A stretch of 64,000 bases of DNA, taken from Streptomyces sp. R33 (GTDB lineage: Bacteria; Actinomycetota; Actinomycetes; Streptomycetales; Streptomycetaceae). The notes under the pieces are model-generated. The model did no database searches. It was not told the DNA's origin and was given only the letters and a program-made list of their open reading frames with translations. This document shows, one piece after another, positions 8,818 to 16,631 of this stretch. The position numbers and the translations under genes are program-made. The stretch covers positions 558,001 through 622,000 of the forward strand of contig NZ_CP165727.1 in NCBI RefSeq assembly GCF_041200175.1. The letters run 5' to 3'. Every line of letters begins with the position of its first letter. The stretch's first letter is position 1.

Positions 8818-9399
8818 ATGGACGCACACACCCTCGATACCCCGACGACGGCCGGACACCCCGCGGCACTCGACACCGCATCCGCATGCTGGCTGAAGGC
8901 CCTCGACCGGCTCGAACGCACGACGGTGGCCGATCCGGTGATCGGGCTTCTCCAGCGCGGAATCCGCTCGCTCCCCCTGGGCGGGATGCGTGATCTGTTG
9001 CGCGGGAGGCCGCTGGGCCACCCTGTGCATCCCGTGCTGGTGCAGGTACCGATCGGCTGCTGGCTGTCGGCCGCGGTACTGGACGTCGTACCGGGTGCAC
9101 AGCGCGCGGCAACGACCCTCACCGCCGTCGGGCTGGCCGGGGTCGCCCCGGCAGCGGTCGCCGGCTGGGTGGACTGGGCGGACCTGCCGCCCGAGCAGGC
9201 CCGGGTCGGGCTGGCGCACGCGGTCTCCAACGTGGCTGCGGTGGCCTGCTACGCCACGTCCTTGACGGCTCGGCTCCGCGGCCGCTCGACGAAGGGCAGG
9301 ATGTGGTCATGGGGCGGGCTGACGGCAGTCGCCGTCTCCGGTGCGCTGGGCGGGCACGTGGCCTATCGGCAGGCCGTCGGAGCACATCCCGCAACCTAG
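8818..9399 (+). CDS. DUF2231 membrane protein, 193 aa
   Basis: ATG 8818 to TAG 9397-9399. The DUF2231 signature 'GRPLGHPVHPVLVQVPIGCWLSAAVLD' is near residue 65-90, followed by hydrophobic segments (roughly 80-95, 100-120, 140-155, 165-180) that predict a four-helix inner-membrane protein. DUF2231 is often fused or next to Rieske [2Fe-2S] proteins and is thought to bind haem through the conserved histidines; that is family inference. No Rieske domain is seen here. The C-terminal 'VAYRQAVGAHPAT' recurs as a fragment behind the catalase at 291-329. A GGGTAG element lies just upstream. Confidence 0.85.
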   Translation: MDAHTLDTPTTAGHPAALDTASACWLKALDRLERTTVADPVIGLLQRGIRSLPLGGMRDLLRGRPLGHPVHPVLVQVPIGCWLSAAVLDVVPGAQRAATTLTAVGLAGVAPAAVAGWVDWADLPPEQARVGLAHAVSNVAAVACYATSLTARLRGRSTKGRMWSWGGLTAVAVSGALGGHVAYRQAVGAHPAT

Positions 9400-9498
9400 T
9401 GCCGTAACGCTGTCCACCGTGGCCGGCATCCGGACGGGGCAGCGGTCGTCACGGGTTCCTGTCCTCGGGCGGCGCCGCGCCCCGCTCCACGGTGGGCC

Positions 9499-9732
9499 TC
9501 AAGGACGAGGCGCCCCCTGCCCGCCCGCGTCATCGTCCGGCGTCTGCCAGGAGTCCTGGCGCCGCTGCGCCACGGGGTTCTGCTCTGCCGGCCGGGCCGG
9601 CGCCATGCGCCGCGCACTACGCCGGCTGCCGTACCAGAAGGCGCCGATCAGGAGGACGACAACGCCGACTCCTGCGAGGATGAGAAAGAGCGCGCCCTGG
9701 CCTTCGACCGCGAGGATCTCGGTAGCAATCAT
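9499..9732 (-). CDS. DUF6479 family protein, 77 aa
   Basis: ATG at 9730-9732, stop at 9499-9501. A periplasm-side N-terminus 'MIATEILAVEGQGALFLI' leads into a single transmembrane helix 'LAGVGVVVLLIGAFWYGSRR', then a positive, hydrophilic tail ending 'RRQDSWQTPDDD'. This pattern is that of DUF6479, a small membrane-anchored family common in Streptomyces with no known function. It is convergent with the DUF2231 gene. Confidence 0.8.
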   Translation of the reverse strand: MIATEILAVEGQGALFLILAGVGVVVLLIGAFWYGSRRSARRMAPARPAEQNPVAQRRQDSWQTPDDDAGGQGAPRP

Positions 9733-9902
9733 GACGGGCGCCTACCCGTGATCGGCAGGTTTACCGGGCAGCCTGCCCGGACGGGGCAAGGATCCGGCTG
9801 GTCGGCGCGCGGGTGCCTCGCCTGGCGGCCGTAGCCTCCCGACGGCACTACGGTGAGGGTGTCCCGCACCAGGCGAGTAGCGAATGAGGCAGGCTGGAAT
9901 CT

Positions 9903-10682
9903 GTGTCCACGTCAAGCCATGAGATCGGTGGGGCACCCTGCTGGGTGAGCCTGCTGACCCGGGACCCCGCCTCCGCGCAACGGTTCTACGGTGCCGTGCT
10001 GGGCTGGACCTTCCACCGGAGCCGGCTCGGCGAGGGGCTCTCCATCGCGTTCCGCGACGGCGCTCCGGTCGCCGGGATCGGGGCTCTCGCCGGGGGCCCG
10101 TCCTTTCCCGCCGCCTGGACGCCGTACTTCGCCGTCGACGACGCCGATGTGACCGCCGCACGCATCCGTGAGCGCGGCGCCACCGTGGCGGTGGGCCCGC
10201 TGTCCTTCGGTACGGGCCGTGCCGCCCTGGCCGCGGACCCCGCAGGGGCGGTCTTCGGACTCTGGCAGGGCGAGGTCATCCGGGACTGGAGAGTGGGCCG
10301 CGGCACCGCCCCCGCCTGGCTGGAACTCCGTACGCGCGACGCCTTCGCAGCCGCCATCTTCTACGGGGAGGTCCTGGACTGGGCCGGCCAACACCCCGGA
10401 TGCTGCGTGGTGGCCTACGAGCAGGACAACGTCGTCCTGCGCCACGGCAACGACGTCGTCGCGCAGATCAGCAGCGGTGCGGTGGACGAGGATCCCGACC
10501 CGCAGGTCCGTCCGCGCTGGCACGTCCACTTCCGGGTCCCCGACCTGGAAGCCGCCGTGGAGGCGGCGACCGGCGCCGGTGGGAGGATCATGTCCTCGGT
10601 CGAGACCTCCGACGCCGGCCGGTGGGTCGCCCTCAGCGATCTGGAGGGCGCCTTGTTCACCGTCTACGCACCGCCGGGCTGA
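9903..10682 (+). CDS. VOC (glyoxalase-fold) protein with two domains, 259 aa
   Basis: GTG start at 9903. Two vicinal-oxygen-chelate repeats can be seen: residues about 10-125 ('CWVSLLTRDPASAQRFYGAVLGWTF' ... 'ADPAGAVFGLW') and 135-255 ('WLELRTRDAFAAAIFYGEVLDW' ... 'DLEGALFTVY'). The family includes glyoxalases, dioxygenases and antibiotic-binding or toxin-resistance proteins; in Streptomyces many members are of unknown substrate. Each half keeps the beta-alpha-beta pattern, but metal ligands are only partly evident, so catalysis is uncertain. Likely cytoplasmic and monocistronic. Confidence 0.82.
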   Translation: MSTSSHEIGGAPCWVSLLTRDPASAQRFYGAVLGWTFHRSRLGEGLSIAFRDGAPVAGIGALAGGPSFPAAWTPYFAVDDADVTAARIRERGATVAVGPLSFGTGRAALAADPAGAVFGLWQGEVIRDWRVGRGTAPAWLELRTRDAFAAAIFYGEVLDWAGQHPGCCVVAYEQDNVVLRHGNDVVAQISSGAVDEDPDPQVRPRWHVHFRVPDLEAAVEAATGAGGRIMSSVETSDAGRWVALSDLEGALFTVYAPPG

Positions 10683-10715
10683 GCCCGCAGGTCACGGTGG
10701 GACGATGCGCCGTTC

Positions 10716-10949
10716 TCAGTTCTCCTCGGCGCCCGACGGCCGCGGGCCGTCCGGGCGCGCCTGCTCCTCGCGGCCGATGCCGGGACGCTGCCGCTTGGCC
10801 ACATGACCGCCGGCGTCCGCGTCCTCCCTGCCCGGTCGCCGGGCGACGGCGTCGTCCGCCTGTTCCCGGGCCTCGCGATCGCCGCTCTCCCCCACTGCCT
10901 CCGACGGGGTGGTGCGCGGTCGGCCCGGTGACTTCTCCTGAGCCGTCAT
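10716..10949 (-). CDS. Small hydrophilic hypothetical protein, 77 aa
   Basis: ATG 10947-10949 is preceded by GGAGGACGAG, a strong ribosome site, which is the main support for a real gene. The product (MTAQEKSPGRPRTTPSEAV...) is rich in Arg, Asp, Glu and Gly, has no hydrophobic core and is probably disordered. It lies 110 bases after the end of the hemerythrin gene on the same strand and may be its second cistron. No family recognised. Confidence 0.5.
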   Translation of the reverse strand: MTAQEKSPGRPRTTPSEAVGESGDREAREQADDAVARRPGREDADAGGHVAKRQRPGIGREEQARPDGPRPSGAEEN

Positions 10950-11059
10950 CTCGTCCTCCTCCGGTGGTGCTGCTCCTCAGCTGGTCCAGCTCGTGCCGAC
11001 GGCCGCGTACCTCGCGCCGGATCCGGACCATCGCGCCCTGCGCCGTCTCGCCGTCGTCG

Positions 11060-11563
11060 TCATCCCCGTACGACGGCACGCACGTTCGCGATGCTGCCGC
11101 AGTCGGCCTCGAGCTGCCGCTGCCTCTCCCGTAGGAACGCCGCCCCGAGCTCGGCCCTCCGCTCGTCGGGCACGTTCTCCCGGGCGCCGTTGAGGATCGT
11201 CCGCTCCTCCTCGTCGAGGTGGTGGGAGACCGCCTTGACGAGGTCCTCCAGGCGCGCGTCCCACTCGTCGGAACCCACCTCGGACACCTCGAGCAGCGCC
11301 AGGAGCGCCTCGTTGCCCTCGGCGTGCTCCTCGGTACCGTGCTCGACCTCCTCGTTGTCGACGTCCTTGAACCTCTTCAGCGCGCCGTAGACCTCCGCCT
11401 CCTCGGCCTCTCCGTGCGCGATGAGGAGGGCGGAGAACTTCGCGAGGGCGTCTGCCCGGTCCTCCTCCACACTGCGCATCCGTCGAAAGAGGTCCTCCAT
11501 CGTGCGGTGGTCCTTGAGGATCACGGCGACGACGTCCTGGTTCTCCTGCTTGTCCGCTGCCAT
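11060..11563 (-). CDS. Hemerythrin (HHE) domain protein, 167 aa
   Basis: The start ATG 11561-11563 has a near-ideal AGGAGG 8 bases upstream. The HHE four-helix pattern shows in 'LKDHRTMEDLFRRM', 'LIAHGEAEEAEVYGAL', 'HGTEEHAEGNEALL' and 'VSHHLDEEERTIL', supplying the histidine and acidic ligands for a di-iron site. Actinobacterial HHE proteins bind O2, NO or peroxide and some affect peroxide resistance or SigF-type signalling; the precise role here is unknown. It is divergent from the ANTAR-PP2C phosphatase, separated by 234 bases, which suggests a shared regulatory region. Confidence 0.9.
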   Translation of the reverse strand: MAADKQENQDVVAVILKDHRTMEDLFRRMRSVEEDRADALAKFSALLIAHGEAEEAEVYGALKRFKDVDNEEVEHGTEEHAEGNEALLALLEVSEVGSDEWDARLEDLVKAVSHHLDEEERTILNGARENVPDERRAELGAAFLRERQRQLEADCGSIANVRAVVRG

Positions 11564-11797
11564 TCCACATACCTCCTGCTCTCGGTCTTCGCTTCGGCGC
11601 CTGCTCGGCGCCGGTGAGTTCAAACCCCGGCTGCCGTGGTCGGCGCCGCCCGTGCGTGTATCCAGGCCGTCTGCCCGGGCGAGGCCCCGGCGGGCAGGAC
11701 GGGGCGACACAGGCGCCGGCGGACCAGCCTGCCGGTGAGCAGGAGCCGGAGCCGGTTGGAGAAGCAGCGCCGTACACAGACGTGCCATGCTCTAGGC

Positions 11798-14230
11798 ATG
11801 AAGGGCGACGCCGCGGGTGAGGACGCCGCACCCGAGGTGCTGGCGCTCGCCAAGGTGGTGGCCAGGCTGCGATCGGAAATCGTGGACCTGGAAGGCGTCG
11901 CCGCGACCACGGCAGTCGTAGAGCGGGCCAAGGGCGTGCTGATGGCCCAGGCGGGCGTGTCCGCCGACACGGCCTACGAGATGCTCCTCGGCCGTGCCGG
12001 TGAGCGGGGCCGCACCCTGTTGGAGGAGTGCTGGCTCGTCCTGGGGCGGATACACCCGCACCCGCCGCCCCGACGCGCACCCTCCGACCCGCCCACAGCC
12101 CCCGCGGGCGCCGTCTCAGGGAACGAGCCGGGCCAGGAGCGGGTCTCCGGCGCCGGACGCCATCTCGTGGGCGGCGCCGCGCCGCGCCCGCTCCTGGCCC
12201 GGCTCGCCGACGGCCTGGCGACGGCCCGCGGGGGTGACGGCATCGCGGAACTGCTGCGGACCGTGCTCGGCGGGGACGTCGGCGTGGACGCGGTGATGAT
12301 CTACTCCCTGGCCTCCGCCGGGAGCCTGGAGCTGACCGGCCACGCCGGCATCGACGAGGAGCTCGCCGAGCAGTGGCGCCACATCCCCCCGCTCAGTGGC
12401 GTCGCCGCCCACCAGGCCATCGCCGGGCGCCGGGCCCTGTGGCTGGAGGACCCGGCCGAGGACGCCCGCCGCCACCTGCTCATCGCGGGGCCGCCGGACC
12501 GGTGGCCCTCGCGCGCCTGGCTCCCCGTACCCGCCGACGGGCCCCCGACGGCTGCCATCGGCTTCCTGCGCACGCAGCGGGGCCCCTTCACGGCCGACAC
12601 CCGGGCGCTGCTGCGGCGCGCGGCCCGGTTGTGCGCGGGCCCGCTGGGGGTGGCGCAGCCGCCCCGCGACGCCGACGCCGAGGGAACCCCGGGCGGCATC
12701 GACGTGGCGTCCGTCCAGCGCATATTGGACGCGCTGGCCGGACCCGCGATCCTGATCACTCCGCTGCGCTCGGAGGCGGGCGAGGTGGAGGACTACCGCA
12801 TCGACGCGGCTGCGCCCGAGTCGGTGGACGTCGCCGGGCGGCGCGGCAAGGAACTCGTGGGCCGCAGGATCCTGGAGACGTACCCGACCGTGGCGGGCAC
12901 GTCACTGTGGGACGGCTATCTGGAGACCCTCACCACGGGAACCGGGTACGAGGGAGAGCCCTTCACCTATGAGGAGGTGATCGCCGGCGTCCCGCGGCGG
13001 TCCGTCTACTCGGTCCGGGCATCCAGGCTGGGAGACCGGCTGATCGTGTCCTGGGTCCGCCACGACACCAGCGAGCGCGAGGCCCGGCGGCTCGCCGACA
13101 TGCAGCGGCTGGGCAACCTCGGCTGGGCCGGCTGGAACCTGACGACGGACACCATCACCTGGTCCGATCAGGTCTATGCCATCTTCGACCGCGATCCCCA
13201 GGACGGGCCCTTGGCACTCGAGGAACTGCCGGGGCACCTCCTGCCCGACGACCTTCCGCGCCTGGATGCGGCCGTCGAGCGACTGCTGAGCGAGGGGGAG
13301 GCTCTGGACCAGCCGTTCCGTATCGCCACCCCGCACGGCGTGCGACACCTGCGGATCGTCGCCGAGGCCCAGACGGACGCCGACGGCACCCCTGTCGAGG
13401 TGCACGGCTTCTTCCAGGACCTCAGCGCGCAGCGCGGCGCCGAGCTCGCGCTGCTCGAGAGCGAGCGCGCCGTCCTCCTCCAGCGAGGCATGCTCCAGGC
13501 CGAACGGGCCCTCGCCGCTCGCCTCCAGGAGACGCTGCTGCCGATTCCCGAGCAGTCCCTGGAGCTGGCCGGTCTGTGCATCGACGTCGCCTACGTATCC
13601 GCGGACCGGGGGGTCAACGTCAGCGGCGACTGGTACAGCGCCATCGAACTACCCGATGAAAGTGCCCTGTTCGTCGTCGGCGACGTGGCCGGCCACGGTC
13701 TGCCGGCCGTCGGCACCATGGCCCAGCTGCGGTTCACCACGAAGGGCATGACGATCACCGGCTCGCCCCTGCCCGACGTCCTGCGCCGACTCAACACGCT
13801 TCTGCTCCATACCGCTTCGGATCCGTCCGGCAGCGCCAGCGCCACCATGGTCATGGCCCGGTATCAGCCCTGGGACCGGCGCCTGATCTGGGTACGGGCA
13901 GGTCACCCGCCCCCCTTGCTGGTCCGCGGCGACCGGGCGAGCTTCCTCGAGCAGCCTCCGGGCACGCTCCTCGGCGCCACCTTCGACGCCTCCTACGGAC
14001 AGGCCGTCATCGACCTGATGCCCGGCGACCACCTGCTGCTCTACACCGACGGACTCGTGGAGGAACCGGGCGAGGACCTCGACGTCGGACTGGACCGGCT
14101 CGCCGCGACCGCCCTGCGGCTCCTCCGGGAAGGGCGGGGCGAAACCCTCGCCCGTACGCTCGCCGCGCTGTGCCCGGGCAACCGCGACGACATCTGCGTC
14201 CTGGACATCCACGTCCCGGACGACTCGTGA
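11798..14230 (+). CDS. ANTAR-GAF-PAS-PP2C (SpoIIE-type) phosphatase, 810 aa
   Basis: I place the start at ATG 11798, directly before the first domain; an open 54-codon extension upstream is not protein-like. Order: ANTAR RNA-binding helices (about 12-75, 'VVERAKGVLMAQAGVSADTAYEML'), GAF-like domain (about 130-280), PAS region (about 300-410), second PAS_3-like domain (about 430-550, 'GWAGWNLTTDTITWSDQVYAIFDRDP'), PP2C phosphatase (about 570-805: 'SGDWYSAIELPDES', 'VGDVAGHGLPAVG', 'YTDGLVEEPGEDLD', 'NRDDICVLDI'). ANTAR domains bind paired hairpins in mRNA to prevent termination, so coupling one to a sigma-pathway phosphatase joins two layers of control. No STAS or anti-sigma gene lies nearby. 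Confidence 0.9.
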   Translation: MKGDAAGEDAAPEVLALAKVVARLRSEIVDLEGVAATTAVVERAKGVLMAQAGVSADTAYEMLLGRAGERGRTLLEECWLVLGRIHPHPPPRRAPSDPPTAPAGAVSGNEPGQERVSGAGRHLVGGAAPRPLLARLADGLATARGGDGIAELLRTVLGGDVGVDAVMIYSLASAGSLELTGHAGIDEELAEQWRHIPPLSGVAAHQAIAGRRALWLEDPAEDARRHLLIAGPPDRWPSRAWLPVPADGPPTAAIGFLRTQRGPFTADTRALLRRAARLCAGPLGVAQPPRDADAEGTPGGIDVASVQRILDALAGPAILITPLRSEAGEVEDYRIDAAAPESVDVAGRRGKELVGRRILETYPTVAGTSLWDGYLETLTTGTGYEGEPFTYEEVIAGVPRRSVYSVRASRLGDRLIVSWVRHDTSEREARRLADMQRLGNLGWAGWNLTTDTITWSDQVYAIFDRDPQDGPLALEELPGHLLPDDLPRLDAAVERLLSEGEALDQPFRIATPHGVRHLRIVAEAQTDADGTPVEVHGFFQDLSAQRGAELALLESERAVLLQRGMLQAERALAARLQETLLPIPEQSLELAGLCIDVAYVSADRGVNVSGDWYSAIELPDESALFVVGDVAGHGLPAVGTMAQLRFTTKGMTITGSPLPDVLRRLNTLLLHTASDPSGSASATMVMARYQPWDRRLIWVRAGHPPPLLVRGDRASFLEQPPGTLLGATFDASYGQAVIDLMPGDHLLLYTDGLVEEPGEDLDVGLDRLAATALRLLREGRGETLARTLAALCPGNRDDICVLDIHVPDDS

Positions 14231-14301
14231 TCCGGCGGTCGCGGGCCCGGTCAAGTCCGTGTGGGTGGAGGTCGACTCCCACTGAGCTCCGCGCCCGGCG
14301 G

Positions 14302-14787
14302 TCAGTTCTCGGCGGTGTAGCGGATCCGCGCCCACAGGGGCAGTGCGAACCAGCACAGCAGGTACCAGGCCAGCACGCCTCCCACGAGCCACGGCACGAC
14401 GGCGTTGTGGGTCGCGACCCGCAGGACCAGGAAGAGGGCTGCGGTACAGGTGGCCAGCAACAGGACGAGGCCCGTGAGTGTCAGGCGCGCGGCCCACGCG
14501 ACCGCCTCGGGCTTGATCCGTCGGCCCGAGACGACGCGGTGGAAGGCGACCGGCCCGATGAGCGCACCCGTCGCGAGCGCGCCCAGTACCACGGTCACGA
14601 TGTAGATCGCTTTGTCGGTCTGCGCAAGCCCGTGGAAGGTGGGGGTGAAGACGACCGTGAGCAGGAATCCGAAGAGGATCTGGACGCCGGTCTGGGCGAC
14701 GCGGATCTCCTGGATGAGCTCCTGCCACTGCCGGTCCGCGCGTTCCTCCGCGGTCTCGTCCCGTCCGGCCCCGCGAGCATCCGGCAT
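14302..14787 (-). CDS. DUF6328 membrane protein, 161 aa
   Basis: ATG 14785-14787 with GGGAGG upstream. After a charged N-terminus ('ETAEERADRQWQELIQEIRVAQTGVQILFGFLL') come four hydrophobic segments near residues 38-58, 63-85, 105-125 and 130-150. The 'ELRVAQTGVQILFGFLL' start and the four-helix layout fit DUF6328, an actinobacterial membrane family of unknown function. It is convergent with the ANTAR phosphatase and separated from it by 71 bases. Confidence 0.85.
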   Translation of the reverse strand: MPDARGAGRDETAEERADRQWQELIQEIRVAQTGVQILFGFLLTVVFTPTFHGLAQTDKAIYIVTVVLGALATGALIGPVAFHRVVSGRRIKPEAVAWAARLTLTGLVLLLATCTAALFLVLRVATHNAVVPWLVGGVLAWYLLCWFALPLWARIRYTAEN

Positions 14788-15036
14788 GCCGCCTCCCTGA
14801 AACGTCCGGTCTGCCCGCGCCTACCCCGGGGCCGCCGCCTCATGCTCCGGCGGGCGCGGGGCCGTCGTGCGCGTCACGCCCGCTTCGGCCGGACCGCCCC
14901 GGAGGCGTTCGGCGCTTGCACCGCGTTCAACCCGCCCGCCGCGCTGCCCCCGGCCGGCTCCGGTCAGCCCTCTCGGCCCGGCAGGGATCTCCTTGACCTG
15001 GGCGACGGCGAAGTCCGGATCGCCCGGTTCCGCGCC

Positions 15037-15069
15037 GGTGGGCCCGAACTCGAGGAGTTCGGGCCCACC
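15037..15069 (-). terminator. Hairpin terminator after the PRC-barrel gene
   Basis: A perfect 15-bp stem (GGTGGGCCCGAACTC / GAGTTCGGGCCCACC) with a 3-base loop lies 31 bases past the stop of the PRC-barrel gene. There is no U-run, as is usual in Streptomyces. The remaining 14788-15099 interval holds no convincing gene. Confidence 0.75.
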
Positions 15070-15099
15070 GACGCCCCAGGCGGTCAGGCGGTCAGGGGG

Positions 15100-15468
15100 T
15101 CAGGCGGGCGGGGCTCCGAAGGGGCCTCCGGTGCCGTAGTAGGTGCCCAGTTCCTCTCGGTACCGGGCGTCACCGAGGTGCTCGTCCCGGTGGAACTCGG
15201 GGGCGTCCTTGATCTGGCCCTTGGTCCGGTCGACGAATACCTTCCGCTCCTCCGGGTCGATGCTGACGACGGTGCTGGCCGGCATCAGAACCTCCTTGCC
15301 GAAGATCCAGACTCCGGTGTCCACGACCAGGTAGGCGTCACCGACCTCGTCGGAGTGCTTGTCCACCTTGCCGATGCTGCCGTCGGTCGCCTCGACCTTG
15401 TAGCCGGTCAGGTCGGTACCGGCCAGGTGGCCCGAGGTCGACTTGTAACTCCACACATGCTCAGTCAC
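15100..15468 (-). CDS. PRC-barrel domain protein, 122 aa
   Basis: GTG start 15466-15468 with GGAGGAG 9 bases upstream; the frame stays open further upstream but without a better start. The N-terminal half (residues 15-85, 'LAGTDLTGYKVEATDGSIGKVDKHSDEVGDAYLVVDTG.WIFGKEVLMPASTV') is a PRC-barrel with the conserved 'G.IGKVD' turn. The tail carries 'FVDRTKGQIKDAPEFHRDEHLGDARYREELGTYYG', typical of stress-induced actinobacterial PRC-barrel proteins. Relatives form part of the photosystem H-subunit/RimM barrel superfamily; the role here is unknown. Confidence 0.88.
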   Translation of the reverse strand: MTEHVWSYKSTSGHLAGTDLTGYKVEATDGSIGKVDKHSDEVGDAYLVVDTGVWIFGKEVLMPASTVVSIDPEERKVFVDRTKGQIKDAPEFHRDEHLGDARYREELGTYYGTGGPFGAPPA

Positions 15469-16077
15469 GCGAGAACAACTCCTCCGGTAAACAGGTGGAC
15501 AGCGGACTGCAGGGGAATTCCGTGCCGCCCTGCCCTTTTTCCATTCGTCGTGCCGGGCGGTTTTCGATCTCCGCCTGAACTCCGCCTGCCCCGACCCCTG
15601 CGACTTCATTCCCCGGGCTGGAATCCCGATTCCCGAACCCGGTTGCCGGTGGCCCGACGCACCATCACCACCCGCGCGGACGCTGCCCGGGTCAGGTTCA
15701 CGCCGGCAGAACCCGTCGCCGTTGCGGTCGCGGCCCTCGCCCAGGACGTGGTCGGGGAGGTCCTCGCCGGGCAGGCCGATCGCCCGGTGGATGGCGTGCA
15801 TGGGGACTTGGCGCCCGGCTTCGCTCGCCGCTTCCCACCAGGAGCGGCTGCTGCCGGTCGCCGCTGATCCGGTCGAGGACCTCGTTGGATCCCGCCTCGG
15901 CGTACGGGCGTACCGCGACGACGACGGCGTCCACCTTCCCACGGCGCAGCCCCGTGGGCCGGGCCCCCTCCATCGAGGGGCCCGCCCCACGGGGACGACC
16001 GACACGACAGCGCACTCCTGACGTACCGCAGACCGGGCGACGCTCCGCCGCCCGGCCGACCGCCACCGGCCCTGCGG
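15469..16077. other. 609-base region without a clear gene
   Basis: Upstream of the PRC-barrel gene, fragments of protein-like sequence appear in different minus-strand frames (for example 'VDAVVVAVRPYAEAGSNEVLDRISGD' around 15850-15930 and 'HAIHRAIGLPGEDLPDHVLGEGRDRNGDGF' around 15710-15800), which could be a frameshifted remnant. I cannot match them to a family. Neither frame has a ribosome site, so no gene is called. Confidence 0.35.
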
Positions 16078-16233
16078 CTACCAGTAGTGGCGTCGGCCGC
16101 CGACCGCGTGCCCGACCGAGCCCAGGACCCACAACACCGCACCCACCACGAGCAGGATGACCCCGATGGTCCACAGGATGGAGATTCCGGTCAGAAGACC
16201 GATGAGCAGGAGGATAAGCCCGGCGAAAACCAT
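16078..16233 (-). CDS. DUF6131 family small membrane protein, 51 aa
   Basis: ATG 16231-16233 to TAG 16078-16080. Two hydrophobic helices ('VFAGLILLLIGLLTGISILW' then 'IGVILLVVGAVLWVLG') are followed by a short basic-aromatic tail 'GHAVGGRRHYW'. This two-helix pattern with the C-terminal RRHYW is that of DUF6131, frequent in Streptomyces and other actinobacteria, with unknown function. The ribosome site is weak. It is among several small stress-type membrane proteins in this part of the window. Confidence 0.85.
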   Translation of the reverse strand: MVFAGLILLLIGLLTGISILWTIGVILLVVGAVLWVLGSVGHAVGGRRHYW

Positions 16234-16631
16234 GGTTGCCCCATTCTCGTGTTGGGAATTCGGCGGAGCAGTTGAATCCGCCGCAGTGCCTCAGCGGGGC
16301 GTCTACCCGGGAACGCCGTTCTTATCGGTGGCGTAGGCCGGACGTTCTGGAGCCGCGTCCACGGGGCGCCCAGAGCATGGAAACCTCTTGCATCGGCCGG
16401 GCGGCTCGCAGCGCCCGTGGTGGGGGCGGATCGCCGCCGGCCTGGCGGTGGTCGTGCTGCTGATGCGAGGGCGCCGGGCCCCAGGAGGTCGTACTGCCTC
16501 GGGCCCATGGCCAAAACGCCCATCCGGCCACGGGGACTCGGACCGAGCCTGCCTCCCCCGGAGCCCAAGATCGATTGTCAGTGGTGGGTGGGAAGATCGG
16601 AGCATCAAGTCGGAAAACAGGGGGAGCGGTC
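16234..16631. other. 398-base divergent intergenic region, no gene seen
   Basis: It lies between the divergent DUF6131 and VWA genes and should carry both promoters. Plus-strand frames are open but not protein-like, and none has a ribosome site. Base composition drops slightly near 16560-16640, just before the VWA gene. Confidence 0.35.

Noticed and set aside
10980..11079. 28-aa ORF overlapping the hemerythrin stop (ATGA)
   Set aside because: Arg/Ser/Thr-rich with no ribosome site and no sequence feature; likely chance.
14170..15867. Plus-strand open frame of over 560 codons
   Set aside because: It runs antisense to the DUF6328 and PRC-barrel genes, both with good starts and family motifs.
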